Shown: positions 32,194 to 40,572, counted from the stretch's first letter. The stretch: 64,000 nucleotides of DNA from Mycobacterium sp. PO1 (GCF_017312405.1 NZ_BLTG01000009.1:358-64357); one strand, 5' to 3'. Notes: generated from the letters alone by a model not told the origin. Translations and numbers: made by a program.

Positions 32194-32489
32194 CCGACCG
32201 GTGGGGCTGGCGACAGCACGCACGCTGCCGTGGTCTGCCCACCGACCTGTTCTACGCCTCCGAGCAGTGCCAGGGCAGTCTCCGGCGCGCACGTGAGGAT
32301 GAGGTCAAGCGAATCTGCCACCGCTGCGCGGTACGCCCGCAGTGTTTGACCCACGCACTGGAACATCCTGAACGGCACGGTATCTGGGGTGCGACCACCC
32401 CGCGTGAACGCGCCGGGATGGGCCCGGTCGGCGATCGTCGTCCTGATGCTGCGGTCAGTGGCCTTCGTCGTCCTGATGCCGCTGGGTGA
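32190..32489 (+). CDS. WhiB-family Fe-S transcriptional regulator
   Basis: A 99-residue WhiB-like protein. Cluster ligands are C13, C43, C46 and C52 (C-x29-C-x2-C-x5-C in [11 protein letters not shown]), and the turn motif is [14 protein letters not shown] 32190 overlaps the rpmE2 stop, and the pair should be under the Zur-like box at 31876. It is shorter than most WhiB proteins and has no AT-hook-like basic tail (ends in GLRRPDAAG). Which paralogue group it belongs to I cannot say. Its 3' end overlaps the convergent CobW-like gene by 35 bp. Confidence 0.85.
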   Translation: MTDRWGWRQHARCRGLPTDLFYASEQCQGSLRRAREDEVKRICHRCAVRPQCLTHALEHPERHGIWGATTPRERAGMGPVGDRRPDAAVSGLRRPDAAG

Positions 32490-33651
32490 CGTCGTCGGCG
32501 GCGTCGAAGTCGTCGCACGGATCCTCGTGCCAGTCGCCGAACGGATCGTCGTAGGTGGCCCAATCCCGTTCTCGCGCCATCTCGTCGTCGGTCAGCAGGG
32601 CCCCGGTGAGCGCGTTGGTGATCACGCCCGGGTCCGCGCCGCAGACGAGCGCGGTCAGGGAAATGTGGCGGTCACCGAACCGCTCGTCCCACCGCAGACC
32701 GGCCAGGGCCACCCGCTCGGGGTCGGCGTATCCGTCGGAATGCTCCGCTGAGCTCGCGAGCCATTCACCGGCATGGCCCACTTTCAGTCCCCCGCCGGCG
32801 GATTCGATCCACACCACGGCGTCGGGCTGGGTGGCCAGCCAGGCTCGCCCGCGTACCCGCACCACGCCGTCGAGCAGATCGTCGATCGCGATATGGAGCC
32901 GCATCGGGTGGAACGGTCGGTCAGCGCTGAACTCCACCAGCTCGACGTCGCCGTCGGCGCCCAGCGGCGGTTGCCCGGCGAGCAGCGCCTCGTGGGGGTT
33001 GTGCTCGCGGCCGCGCCGGGCGGTCCATTGCAGCGACGCCAGCGCCGGTTCCAGGAGTGCTGGACCCACGACGTGCTGCGATCGCGGTGCCAGCCGGCGC
33101 AGAACCGCCGACGTCCGGTCGTGTGTCGCGGACAGCACGAGTACATCGGCGAACTCGGCCTGGCCGACGACGACCTGGGCCACGGTCCGGTCGTCGTCGA
33201 GCACTTCGTCGTCCAGCGCCTGGGTCAGCCACGCGGCGGTGTGCATGGTGCTCACCACCGCTTCGATCCGGACGTCGCGGGCCGCCGGGCCGTCGGTGTA
33301 TCCCGGTCCGACCCGGACGATGACGTTGTTGATGGCCCAGCAGACCGGCTCGGGCTCCAGCCAGGGCGCCAGGTGGATGACGATGCGCCTCACGTCGTCG
33401 CGCCGGTGCAGGCGGCGCAGCAGGATCAACAGGTCTTCTCGGATCGTGCAGTCGACGCAGCAGTTGGCCAGTTCCAGCGGCCATTCCGAGGTGTGCGGTC
33501 GCAGGTCGTCGCCGATGCGCACGCTGCGCACCACCACCTGGCCGTCGAAGCGGTGCCGGACCACGATCGTGCCCGGCGTCTGCGCCAGCGTCTCGCAGAC
33601 GTCGTCGGTCATCTCCTGGCCGGCCACCACGATCACCGGTGTTCGCTTCAT
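32455..33651 (-). CDS. CobW/COG0523-like protein without P-loop (Rv0106/Mrf-like)
   Basis: A 398-residue protein with the COG0523 layout but a degenerate G domain: the Walker A position reads VVAGQEMTDDV instead of GFLGAGKTT, and no NKxD motif follows. The metal motif CxCC is replaced by CCVDC (C64, C65, C68). The C-terminal CobW_C domain is intact (FSADRPFHPMRLH...). It resembles Rv0106, a family that includes the mycobacterial factor recruiting Mpy to hibernating ribosomes under zinc limitation. ATG 33651 follows GAGGTGACG. A Zur-like box is 25 bp upstream. Confidence 0.8.
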   Translation of the reverse strand: MKRTPVIVVAGQEMTDDVCETLAQTPGTIVVRHRFDGQVVVRSVRIGDDLRPHTSEWPLELANCCVDCTIREDLLILLRRLHRRDDVRRIVIHLAPWLEPEPVCWAINNVIVRVGPGYTDGPAARDVRIEAVVSTMHTAAWLTQALDDEVLDDDRTVAQVVVGQAEFADVLVLSATHDRTSAVLRRLAPRSQHVVGPALLEPALASLQWTARRGREHNPHEALLAGQPPLGADGDVELVEFSADRPFHPMRLHIAIDDLLDGVVRVRGRAWLATQPDAVVWIESAGGGLKVGHAGEWLASSAEHSDGYADPERVALAGLRWDERFGDRHISLTALVCGADPGVITNALTGALLTDDEMARERDWATYDDPFGDWHEDPCDDFDAADDVTQRHQDDEGH

Positions 33652-33675
33652 CGTCACCTCAACACCACCGCTTAA

Positions 33676-33690
33676 CGAAAACCCTTTCCA
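33676..33690 (-). promoter_or_regulatory. Zur-like box 2 (P-loop-less CobW gene)
   Basis: On the minus strand TGGAAAGGGTTTTCG, matching the rpmE2 box at 12 of 15 positions. It is the weakest of the four boxes and lies 25 bp upstream of the start codon. Confidence 0.55.
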
Positions 33691-33751
33691 TCTAGATTGG
33701 GTGCGACGATACCTCGCCGGTCGGGCGGTGTCGAAAACGGCGTCCGAGGGG

Positions 33752-34462
33752 TCAGTAGCTGTACGGGTTCTCGGGCGGTTCGATCTCCTGCACGGCGGAC
33801 ACCTGCATCGTCGGGGTCGAGCGCATCGACGAGTCGCTCTGCCCGGGCGGCATCGTTCCTTCCACGCGCACCCAGGTCCCGTCGTCCAGCGCGGCCGCAC
33901 GTGCGGCGGCCGGTCCGACGAGATCGAGTCGTGCCAGCTGGGCATCGGCAGCGCAGCACAGGATCACCACGCGGCCGAGCTGGACCTTGTCACCGTCCTT
34001 CATGGTGAAGCCCGTGACGGTGATGAGTCGCCCATCCAGGGTGTTCGCCGAGTCCTGGGCCACTCGGACCAGCACCTCGGGCAGGGCGAGCTCCGGTGCC
34101 CGTTGCGCGGGCAGCGCCGGGAACGGCCGCCGCAACACCTCGGTCGAGACCTCTCGCACGGCGGGCCGCGCGGTTTGTCGGCCGAGGGCCGGAGGCACGA
34201 CGAAACCCAGCAACGCGACCGGCACGATCAGCAGCCACAGCACACCTGAGCGATGCCGGTGACCGTGCTCGGTCTCCTGTGGGCCGCTGCGGATGTCGCG
34301 GACGATCGACACCAGCGCCAGAACGATCAGAAGGACCGCCGAGGCCATCAGCCACGGCAGCAGCGAGGGTTTCACGTAACGGGTGAAGGTGCCGGTCGCC
34401 GAGATGATCAGCGTGCTGACCCCGACCAGCAGCAGCAGCGCGTTCTCGGTTTCGCGGCTCAT
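33752..34462 (-). CDS. TIGR03943-family (YcgQ/DUF1980) membrane protein
   Basis: A 236-residue protein: two or three N-terminal transmembrane helices (residues about 8-25, 33-52, 72-92), then an extracytoplasmic OB-like domain with GFTMKDGDKVQLGRVVILCCAADA. It pairs with the upstream permease, whose stop overlaps its ATG (ATGA at 34459-34462). Such YcgR/YcgQ pairs recur next to zinc-responsive genes, so a metal or metallophore role is inferred. It is convergent-adjacent to the CobW-like gene promoter. Confidence 0.82.
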   Translation of the reverse strand: MSRETENALLLLVGVSTLIISATGTFTRYVKPSLLPWLMASAVLLIVLALVSIVRDIRSGPQETEHGHRHRSGVLWLLIVPVALLGFVVPPALGRQTARPAVREVSTEVLRRPFPALPAQRAPELALPEVLVRVAQDSANTLDGRLITVTGFTMKDGDKVQLGRVVILCCAADAQLARLDLVGPAAARAAALDDGTWVRVEGTMPPGQSDSSMRSTPTMQVSAVQEIEPPENPYSY

Positions 34463-35457
34463 CGGTTGCCCACCACCAGCAGGCCCACTCCCGTCGCCAC
34501 CGCGACGGCGACGACGAACGTGACCGGCGCGAAGCGCACCGCGAAGGCACGACCGAACATGCCGACCTGCATGGCGAACAGCTTGATGTCGATCGCGGGG
34601 CCGACGACCAGGAACACCAGCCGCGGCACCAGCGGAAGCATCGACAGGCTGGCGGCGACGAACGCGTCGGCTTCCGAACACAGCGCGAGGATCACCGCCA
34701 GCAACGCCATCACCGCGATACCGAGAACTAGTTGTCCGGCCAGGTGGTCATACACCCATTCAGGCACCACGATGTGCAGCGCCGCCGCGGCCGCGGCGCC
34801 GATCACCAGGTAGGACGAGGCCTGCAGGAAGTCGTGTCGCGCCGCTTCGGTGAACACGGTCCAGCGAGATCCGTCGTGGCCGTGCAGGTGCGGCATGCGG
34901 CGGGTGATCCACCGCGGCTGGCCGAAGCGAGCCCAGAGCGCACCCATGATGAGCGCGGTCAACAGCGATGCGGCGCAGCGCGCGGCGACCATCCGGGGCT
35001 CTCCGGGGAACGCGACGGCCGTCGACACCAGCACCACGGGGTTGATGGCCGGCGCGGCGAGCATGAACGTCAGCGCGGCGGCCCCGACAGCACCTTCTCC
35101 GAACAGGCGGCGGGCGATGGGCACCGAACCGCACTCGCAGCCTGGCAGCGCCGCGCCGCCGACCCCGGCGGCCAGGATCGCCGCAGCGGGCCGCCGCGGT
35201 AACCAGCGGGCCAGCCGATCGGGGGTGACGAACGCGGCGACGGCACCGCTGACCAGGATGCCGAGCGCCAGGAACGGAATAGCCTGGACGAAGATCCCAC
35301 AGAACACCGTTGCGGCCGTGGCGATGTCGGGTGTTCCGGCCACGACGCTGCGCAGGAACGAACCGGCGAGCGCCAGCCCCACGACCACGGCGACGAGCAC
35401 GTGCATCGATCCCAGACGCGTCCGGCGAGGTTGCGCTTCAACCGCCACGGCGGCCAT
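34459..35457 (-). CDS. permease of the YcgR/DUF318 (ArsP-like) family
   Basis: A 332-residue membrane protein with about 8-10 helices. The family motif GCECGSVPIARRL and a second conserved segment ALCSEADAFVAAS are both present, with cysteines that could bind metal. It is translationally coupled to the TIGR03943 protein. Substrate unknown; zinc or a related metal is suggested by the surrounding Zur-type genes, although no Zur-like box lies directly before this pair. ATG 35457 is used; ATG 35406 is an alternative. Confidence 0.82.
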   Translation of the reverse strand: MAAVAVEAQPRRTRLGSMHVLVAVVVGLALAGSFLRSVVAGTPDIATAATVFCGIFVQAIPFLALGILVSGAVAAFVTPDRLARWLPRRPAAAILAAGVGGAALPGCECGSVPIARRLFGEGAVGAAALTFMLAAPAINPVVLVSTAVAFPGEPRMVAARCAASLLTALIMGALWARFGQPRWITRRMPHLHGHDGSRWTVFTEAARHDFLQASSYLVIGAAAAAALHIVVPEWVYDHLAGQLVLGIAVMALLAVILALCSEADAFVAASLSMLPLVPRLVFLVVGPAIDIKLFAMQVGMFGRAFAVRFAPVTFVVAVAVATGVGLLVVGNR

Positions 35458-35509
35458 TGTGCCAGCAGGAACGAGCTGCGACGGTCACGTGGACACGGAG
35501 GCCGACAGC

Positions 35510-36715
35510 TCAGCGGCGGGCTGAGGCCGGCGTTCGCATGCCGTACAGGCCGACTACGGCGGCGATCAGACACGCGGCGGCGACGCTGCCGGCGGACCAG
35601 GGGAACACGGCAGAGAGCTCCCACCGGGTGGCGGCCCAGCCGGCGACGAGAGTGGGCACCGCCATGGCGGTGTAAGCCACCAGATAGAACGCCGACATCG
35701 TCTCGCCGCGACGGTGCGCGGGGACGACTTCGGACAGGTGCCGCAGCGATCCACCGAAGCCCAGACCGAAGGTCACCCCGAGCAATACGGCGGCGACGAA
35801 CACCAGTGGCCACCGATGTGTCATCAACACCGGGATGGTGAGTATCAACGACAGCGCCATACCGACGTCACCGATGATCGCGGAGTACCTGGCAGGTAGC
35901 CGCGTCGCGGCGAGCTGGGCCATGGCGGCCGCGAAGGCGGTCGTTCCGACGACAGCGCCACCGAACACCAGGTTGTCGATGTGGGTCTGGCGCGCCGCCA
36001 GCGACGGGTACAGCGAAAGCAACACGCCCAGCACCGACCAGGAGGCCATCACGCCCAGCGCGGAGAACCAGAAGTCGCCGCGGATCTCGACGGGGACAGC
36101 GGGTTTGGCGATGCGGACCGGACCGGGATTGCGGGCGGTGTGGGGTTCGCGCAATGCCAGCAGCCCGATGCCGACGAGAAGACAGATCACCGCCACGACC
36201 GCGTACGGGGTCCGCAGTGGGTGAGGGGCGTATTGGGCCAGCAATGCCGAACCGATGATCGCGATAGTCATGCCGACGTTGAAGCTCACTCCGCTGAGTT
36301 GCCCGGACCGCACCCCGCGGTCGGGCCGCAGGTCCAGCAGCGCGGCCGCGCCGGCGACGACGATCGAGCCGACGGCCGCGCCGTGGATGGTGCGAGCCAA
36401 CAGCAGAAGCGCCATGTTGTCGGCCACCAGGAAGATCCCGAGCCCGACCAGCAGAGCGAACAGCGCGGCCAGGAGTACCGGCTTGCGTCCGACCACGTCG
36501 GACACGCGGCCCGAGACGAGCACCGCGGCGAGCGCGGCGAGCGCGTAGACGGCGAAGACGACTGTCGTCGCCAACGGCGAGAGGTGCCAGGTGCTCTCGT
36601 AGATGCCGTACAGCGGCGCGGGGAGGCCGGATACGCCCAGCGCCACGCCGCTGACGACGAGCAGCAGTGGATAGGCCCATCGCTGCTGCTGGCCCGGACG
36701 ATCCAACGCCACCAT
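35510..36715 (-). CDS. MFS efflux transporter
   Basis: A 401-residue major facilitator with about 12 helices. The loop 2-3 motif appears as GRVSDVVGRKPVLL and the drug/H+ antiporter-like helix 5 region is Gly-rich (GVSFNVGMTIAIIGSAL). The start ATG 36715 follows GGAAG. It is divergent from an ArsR-type repressor with twin palindromic operators between them, which argues for inducible efflux. Substrate unknown. Confidence 0.87.
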   Translation of the reverse strand: MVALDRPGQQQRWAYPLLLVVSGVALGVSGLPAPLYGIYESTWHLSPLATTVVFAVYALAALAAVLVSGRVSDVVGRKPVLLAALFALLVGLGIFLVADNMALLLLARTIHGAAVGSIVVAGAAALLDLRPDRGVRSGQLSGVSFNVGMTIAIIGSALLAQYAPHPLRTPYAVVAVICLLVGIGLLALREPHTARNPGPVRIAKPAVPVEIRGDFWFSALGVMASWSVLGVLLSLYPSLAARQTHIDNLVFGGAVVGTTAFAAAMAQLAATRLPARYSAIIGDVGMALSLILTIPVLMTHRWPLVFVAAVLLGVTFGLGFGGSLRHLSEVVPAHRRGETMSAFYLVAYTAMAVPTLVAGWAATRWELSAVFPWSAGSVAAACLIAAVVGLYGMRTPASARR

Positions 36716-36740
36716 CGCGGATGCACTTCCCGTCGAGTAG

Positions 36741-36758
36741 GTTTGACAGATATCGAAC
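36741..36758. promoter_or_regulatory. ArsR-type operator 1
   Basis: GTTTGACAGATATCGAAC, an imperfect 6-6-6 inverted repeat located 26 bp upstream of the MFS start. A second copy lies 37 bp further on. Confidence 0.6.
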
Positions 36759-36777
36759 CCCGCCGAGCGTACGCTGG

Positions 36778-36795
36778 GTTTGACCGATATCAAAC
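36778..36795. promoter_or_regulatory. ArsR-type operator 2
   Basis: GTTTGACCGATATCAAAC, with perfect 6-bp arms around CCGATA. Located 24 bp upstream of the arsR-like gene; same sequence family as 36741-36758. Confidence 0.62.
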
Positions 36796-36819
36796 CTCGT
36801 GTGGTGAAGGGCACTGTGG

Positions 36820-37140
36820 ATGACAGACGACACAGGGGTCGCCGCCCAGGTCGGGACGGTGCAGCAGGTGCTGGCCGCGATCCACGATCCAGTGCGCCTG
36901 GAGATGGTCCGCCGTCTCTACAACGCGGGAAAACCACTGCAGTGCGGCGCACTCTACGACGGGATCAACAAATCCACGGCCACCCACCACTTCAAGATCT
37001 TGCGCGAAGCGGGGGTGACCGAACGGTTGGCCATCGACGGTCTGATTCATCAGCGACTGCGTCGTGCGGAGGTCGATGCGGCCATCCCAGGACTTCTCAA
37101 CAGCATCGTGCAGGGCGTGAACGCCGAGTCGGCTAACTGA
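36820..37140 (+). CDS. ArsR-family winged-helix transcriptional regulator
   Basis: A 106-residue ArsR/SmtB-fold repressor with HTH segment GALYDGINKSTATHHFKILREAGV. The classical metal-binding ELCVCD motif is absent (LQCGALYDG has a single cysteine), so the inducer is probably organic or redox, not metal. It likely controls the divergent MFS gene and itself through the two operators. Its stop overlaps the convergent pxpA stop region by 8 bp. Confidence 0.85.
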   Translation: MTDDTGVAAQVGTVQQVLAAIHDPVRLEMVRRLYNAGKPLQCGALYDGINKSTATHHFKILREAGVTERLAIDGLIHQRLRRAEVDAAIPGLLNSIVQGVNAESAN

Positions 37141-37897
37141 ACGGCGCGAGTGTCACGCCCTCGTCGACGAGGCGGCGGCGCACCGCGGTCGCGATCTGTA
37201 CGGCGCCGGGTGAATCGCCGTGTACGCACACCGATTCCACGGTGATGGGGATCGTCGATCCGTCGACCGCGTCGACGCGGCCGTGAGTCACCATCGAGAT
37301 CACCCGCTCGGCGATCTCGTCGACATCCTCGAGCACGGCGTGGCGTTCGCGGCGTGACACGAGCTTGCCGTCCGGCCGGTAGGAGCGGTCGGCGAACGCC
37401 TCGGGGACGGCGCGCAGTCCGAATTCCTCCGCGGCGGCGAAGAACATCGATCCGGCGATGCCCAGTACGGGCAGCGACGGGTCGACCGCATGCACGGCCG
37501 CTGCGACGGCATGCGCCTGGCTACGGTTGGTGACTATCGAGTTGTACAGCGCACCATGTGGTTTGACATAGGAGACGGACGTGCCGGCCGCCGTGGCCAA
37601 CGCCGCGATTGCGCCGATCTGGTAGATGACGTCAGCGGTCAGGTCGGCGGGTTCGACGTCGATGAATCGCCGTCCGAAACCGGCGAGGTCGCGGTAACTG
37701 ACCTGGGCGCCGACGCGTACCCCCCGGTCCGCGGCCGCCCGGCACACCGTCAACAGGTTCGCCGGATCGCCGGCGTGGAAGCCGCACGCGACATTGGCCG
37801 AGGTGACGATGTCGAGCATGGCGTCGTCATCGCCGAGTGTCCAGACGCCGAAGCCCTCGCCGAGGTCGGCGTTGAGGTCCACCGAGCCTGCTGCCAT
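37133..37897 (-). CDS. pxpA: 5-oxoprolinase subunit A (LamB/YcsF family)
   Basis: A 254-residue protein of the PxpA family, the 5-oxoproline-hydrolysing component that works with PxpB and PxpC. Signatures: DLNADLGEGFG at the N-terminus, ANVACGFHAGDP, and VKPHGALYN. The partners pxpB/pxpC are not in this window. It lies 9 bp downstream of the zinc ABC ATPase on the same strand, so it may be cotranscribed with it. Confidence 0.9.
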   Translation of the reverse strand: MAAGSVDLNADLGEGFGVWTLGDDDAMLDIVTSANVACGFHAGDPANLLTVCRAAADRGVRVGAQVSYRDLAGFGRRFIDVEPADLTADVIYQIGAIAALATAAGTSVSYVKPHGALYNSIVTNRSQAHAVAAAVHAVDPSLPVLGIAGSMFFAAAEEFGLRAVPEAFADRSYRPDGKLVSRRERHAVLEDVDEIAERVISMVTHGRVDAVDGSTIPITVESVCVHGDSPGAVQIATAVRRRLVDEGVTLAPFS

Positions 37898-37906
37898 CGC
37901 CCCAGC

Positions 37907-38563
37907 CTAGTGCGGTGCGTGCCCGGCGATGTCGATGCGGTGGTCGGCCGCCGCGGTGAGTGCGGTGTCGTGGGTGGCCGCGATGACGGTTGTGCCCATG
38001 TCGGCGAGGCGGCGTAGGTGGGCGATCACCAGCGCTCCCGAGGCGGCATCGAGGCCGGTGGTGGGTTCGTCGAGCAGCAGGAGAGGAGCTTCCTGTGCCA
38101 ATGCTTGAGCAAGCAGGACGCGCTGGCGCTGGCCGCCGGAGAGCTCGCCCAGGGTGCGGTCCCGGAGGTCCGCGAGGCCGAGCTCGGTCATCCAGTGCTC
38201 GACGACCGCGTGGTCGGCCGCGCTGGGACGGCGTAGCAGTCCCAGCCGGCGCCAGCGGCCCATCATGACGGCTTCGGCAGCGGTGATCGGGAAGTTGTCG
38301 CCGGCCTGGCTGCGCTGCACGGCGTAGGCGATGTCGCGAACCCCGACATGGAGGTGGCCGCGGTTGGGACGAAGCACTCCCGCGATCAGATCCAGCAGGG
38401 TGGACTTGCCGCACCCGTTGGCGCCGACGACCGCGGTGAACGAGGTCGGTTCGATCTGCAGGTCGAGCCCGTCGAACACCGGGACGCGGCCATAGCTGAA
38501 CGCCACGGCGGTCAGCTGGATCCGGGCGGTGCGGATGTCCGTCTTATTGAAAATGACTTTCAT
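37907..38563 (-). CDS. aztA: zinc ABC transporter ATPase (AztA-type)
   Basis: A 218-residue ATPase with Walker A GANGCGKST, signature LSGGQRQRV, Walker B LLLLDEPTTGLD and switch ATHDTAL. It is divergent from the permease-propeller gene and should energise that importer. ATG 38563 gives MKVIFNKTD, whose first codons are part of a Zur-like box; the next plausible start (GTG, giving VAFSYGRV) would shorten the first beta strand. A minus-strand TACACT (38579-38574) fits a -10 that would make the message nearly leaderless. Confidence 0.85.
   Translation of the reverse strand: MKVIFNKTDIRTARIQLTAVAFSYGRVPVFDGLDLQIEPTSFTAVVGANGCGKSTLLDLIAGVLRPNRGHLHVGVRDIAYAVQRSQAGDNFPITAAEAVMMGRWRRLGLLRRPSAADHAVVEHWMTELGLADLRDRTLGELSGGQRQRVLLAQALAQEAPLLLLDEPTTGLDAASGALVIAHLRRLADMGTTVIAATHDTALTAAADHRIDIAGHAPH
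38548..38562 (+). promoter_or_regulatory. Zur-like box 3 (aztA / aztB)
   Basis: TGAAAATGACTTTCA, one mismatch from a perfect 7-1-7 palindrome. It lies between the divergent aztA and aztB starts, next to the aztA start codon and 22 bp before aztB, so one bound dimer could repress both. Confidence 0.8.
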
Positions 38564-38583
38564 TACTGCTAGAAGTGTACGCC

Positions 38584-40572
38584 ATGCAGTTGTTGACGGA
38601 GCCGTTCGAAGCGGACGTCGTCGTTCGGGCTCTCGTCGCCGGAGTGATCGCGGCGTGCCTGTGCGCCGTGGTGGGGTGCTGGGTCTTACTGCGCCACAGC
38701 GTTTTTCTCGGTGACGCGATGACACATGGCATGCTGCCCGGTGTCGCGGTCGCCGCGTTGCTGGGTGGCAGCTTGATGGCAGGTGGGCTGCTGGCCGCGT
38801 TGGCCATGTCGCTCGGTGTCGCCGCCATCGGTCGGTCGTCGAAACTCGCGTCGGACGCCAGTATCGGTCTCCTGCTGGTAGGCACGCTCGCGCTGGGCGT
38901 CATCATCGTCTCGCGATCGCAGAGTTTCGCCGTCGATCTCACCGGCTTTCTGTTCGGTGACGTGTTCGCAGTCGGCACGGTCGACCTCGTCGTCCTGGCG
39001 GTGGCGCTGGCGTCGACGTTCATCGCCGTCGTGATCGGGCACCGTGCGTTCGTGGCTGTCACATTCGATCCGCGCAAGGCGGCCACGCTCGGTTTGCGGC
39101 CGCAGCTGGCGATCCCGGCCCTGACGGTGTTGATGGCCGTCGCCATGGTGGCGTCCTTCCACGTGGTCGGCACCTTGTTGGTATTGGGTCTGCTGGTGGC
39201 GCCGCCGGCGACTGCGTTGGCGTGGGCGCGATCCATTCCGGCGGTCATGGTGCTCGCCGCGCTGATCGGCTCTGCCGCGGTGTATGTCGGACTGACCATC
39301 TCGTGGTACGCCGAGACGGCCGGTGGTGCCACGATCGCCGGGGTCGCTGTGCTGATGTTCTTCGCCTCGACGCTCCTGTCGCAGTTGCGGTCACACTGGC
39401 GGCGCGCGTCGGTAGCGGTGGCCGGGGCTTGTCTGGTCGCCGGCTGCTCGGGCAGCAGTCCAGCGCCGCAGGAACCGCCGGAAACGCCCGCCGGTGAGCA
39501 CGACGAGGTCGTCGTGGAGGGTGCGCGGGAACTTGACGGCCCGCTGACGAAACTCGTCATCGTTGACCCGGCAAGTGGAGACACGGCGGTATACGACGCC
39601 GTCGACGAAACAGAGTCCATGATCGGCTCCTATGGCGCGGTCGCCGCGATCGCGGGTGACGGTCGTTACGCCTACCTGCAGACAGGACGGGGCGCGACCA
39701 TCGTGGATGCCGGCGCATGGACCTTCGATCACGGTGATCACTACCACTACTTCGCGGCTGATCCGGTGATGGTCGGCTCAGTCGACATTCCGGTCTCTTC
39801 AGCGGCCGCGAGCAATTCGCTCGCCACTGTCGCGTCCGACGCAGGCGATGTCGCGGTTCTGGACTACGAGAAGCTCGGAGAACACGCCGTCGAGCCGGCA
39901 GGACTTTCCCTCGGTCGGGAGGTTACTGCGGCACTACCCTTCGGAAACCGCGTCGTCACCGTCTCGAGTACGGGTCGTATGCACGTTGTCGATGACGACG
40001 GCGCGACCGACCTGGCCGGCGAGTGCCCCAACCCCAGCTGGTCGAGGGCGTCGCGGCGCGCCGTGGTGTTCGGTTGCGAGACAGGCGCGGTGCGAGTCAC
40101 CGGCGGAGACGAAGATTTGACGGTCACCGCCATGCCATTTCCGCCCGACGCTCCGACGCAGCACCCACAGCAGATGGACCACCGCGACCGCGCTGACGTG
40201 TTCGCCGGGCTGTCGGCGGGCACGGTCTGGGTTCTGGACAGCCGGCAGCGCAGATGGACCGCCATCGACGTGCCCGACGCGGTTGCCGCGAACACCGCAG
40301 GAGACGGCGCCGTGCTCGTACTGCACCGGGACGGGAGCCTGGGCTCCTTCGACGTCAACGAGCGCACCGAGACTGCGCGGGTGTCCCTGTTCCACGACGG
40401 TGTGCCGGATCAAGGCCCCCAACCGGTCATCGACATCGACTCCGATCGGGCCTATGTCAACAACGCAGCCGCGAGGGAAATCTACGAAATCGACTACGCC
40501 GACGGGATCAGGATCGCCCGCACGCTTCGCACCGAGGTCGTACCCGGCCTGATGGTGGAGGCTGGGCGGTGA
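38584..40572 (+). CDS. aztB: zinc ABC permease fused to a lipoprotein-like AztD-related propeller
   Basis: A 662-residue, uninterrupted fusion. Residues 1-275 form a metal ABC permease (about eight helices; VFLGDAMTHGMLPG, HVVGTLLVLGLLVAPPATA). From residue 270 the sequence changes to a complete signal-peptide-like element: RSHWRR, a hydrophobic stretch, and lipobox LVAGC at Cys288. Residues 290-662 are a beta-propeller like the zinc chaperone AztD, with FDHGDHYHYF and an ECPN...VVFGCETG motif mirrored in the separate aztD gene. No stop or good ribosome site separates the halves; TTG 39385 and GTG 39418 could be internal starts. ATG 38584 is chosen; GTG 38575 is possible. It overlaps aztC by 4 bp. 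Confidence 0.85.
   Translation: MQLLTEPFEADVVVRALVAGVIAACLCAVVGCWVLLRHSVFLGDAMTHGMLPGVAVAALLGGSLMAGGLLAALAMSLGVAAIGRSSKLASDASIGLLLVGTLALGVIIVSRSQSFAVDLTGFLFGDVFAVGTVDLVVLAVALASTFIAVVIGHRAFVAVTFDPRKAATLGLRPQLAIPALTVLMAVAMVASFHVVGTLLVLGLLVAPPATALAWARSIPAVMVLAALIGSAAVYVGLTISWYAETAGGATIAGVAVLMFFASTLLSQLRSHWRRASVAVAGACLVAGCSGSSPAPQEPPETPAGEHDEVVVEGARELDGPLTKLVIVDPASGDTAVYDAVDETESMIGSYGAVAAIAGDGRYAYLQTGRGATIVDAGAWTFDHGDHYHYFAADPVMVGSVDIPVSSAAASNSLATVASDAGDVAVLDYEKLGEHAVEPAGLSLGREVTAALPFGNRVVTVSSTGRMHVVDDDGATDLAGECPNPSWSRASRRAVVFGCETGAVRVTGGDEDLTVTAMPFPPDAPTQHPQQMDHRDRADVFAGLSAGTVWVLDSRQRRWTAIDVPDAVAANTAGDGAVLVLHRDGSLGSFDVNERTETARVSLFHDGVPDQGPQPVIDIDSDRAYVNNAAAREIYEIDYADGIRIARTLRTEVVPGLMVEAGR

Noticed and set aside
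32555..34249. 564-codon plus-strand open frame
   Set aside because: Antisense to the CobW-like and TIGR03943 genes; composition is Arg/Ser/Ala-rich shadow coding without any family motif.
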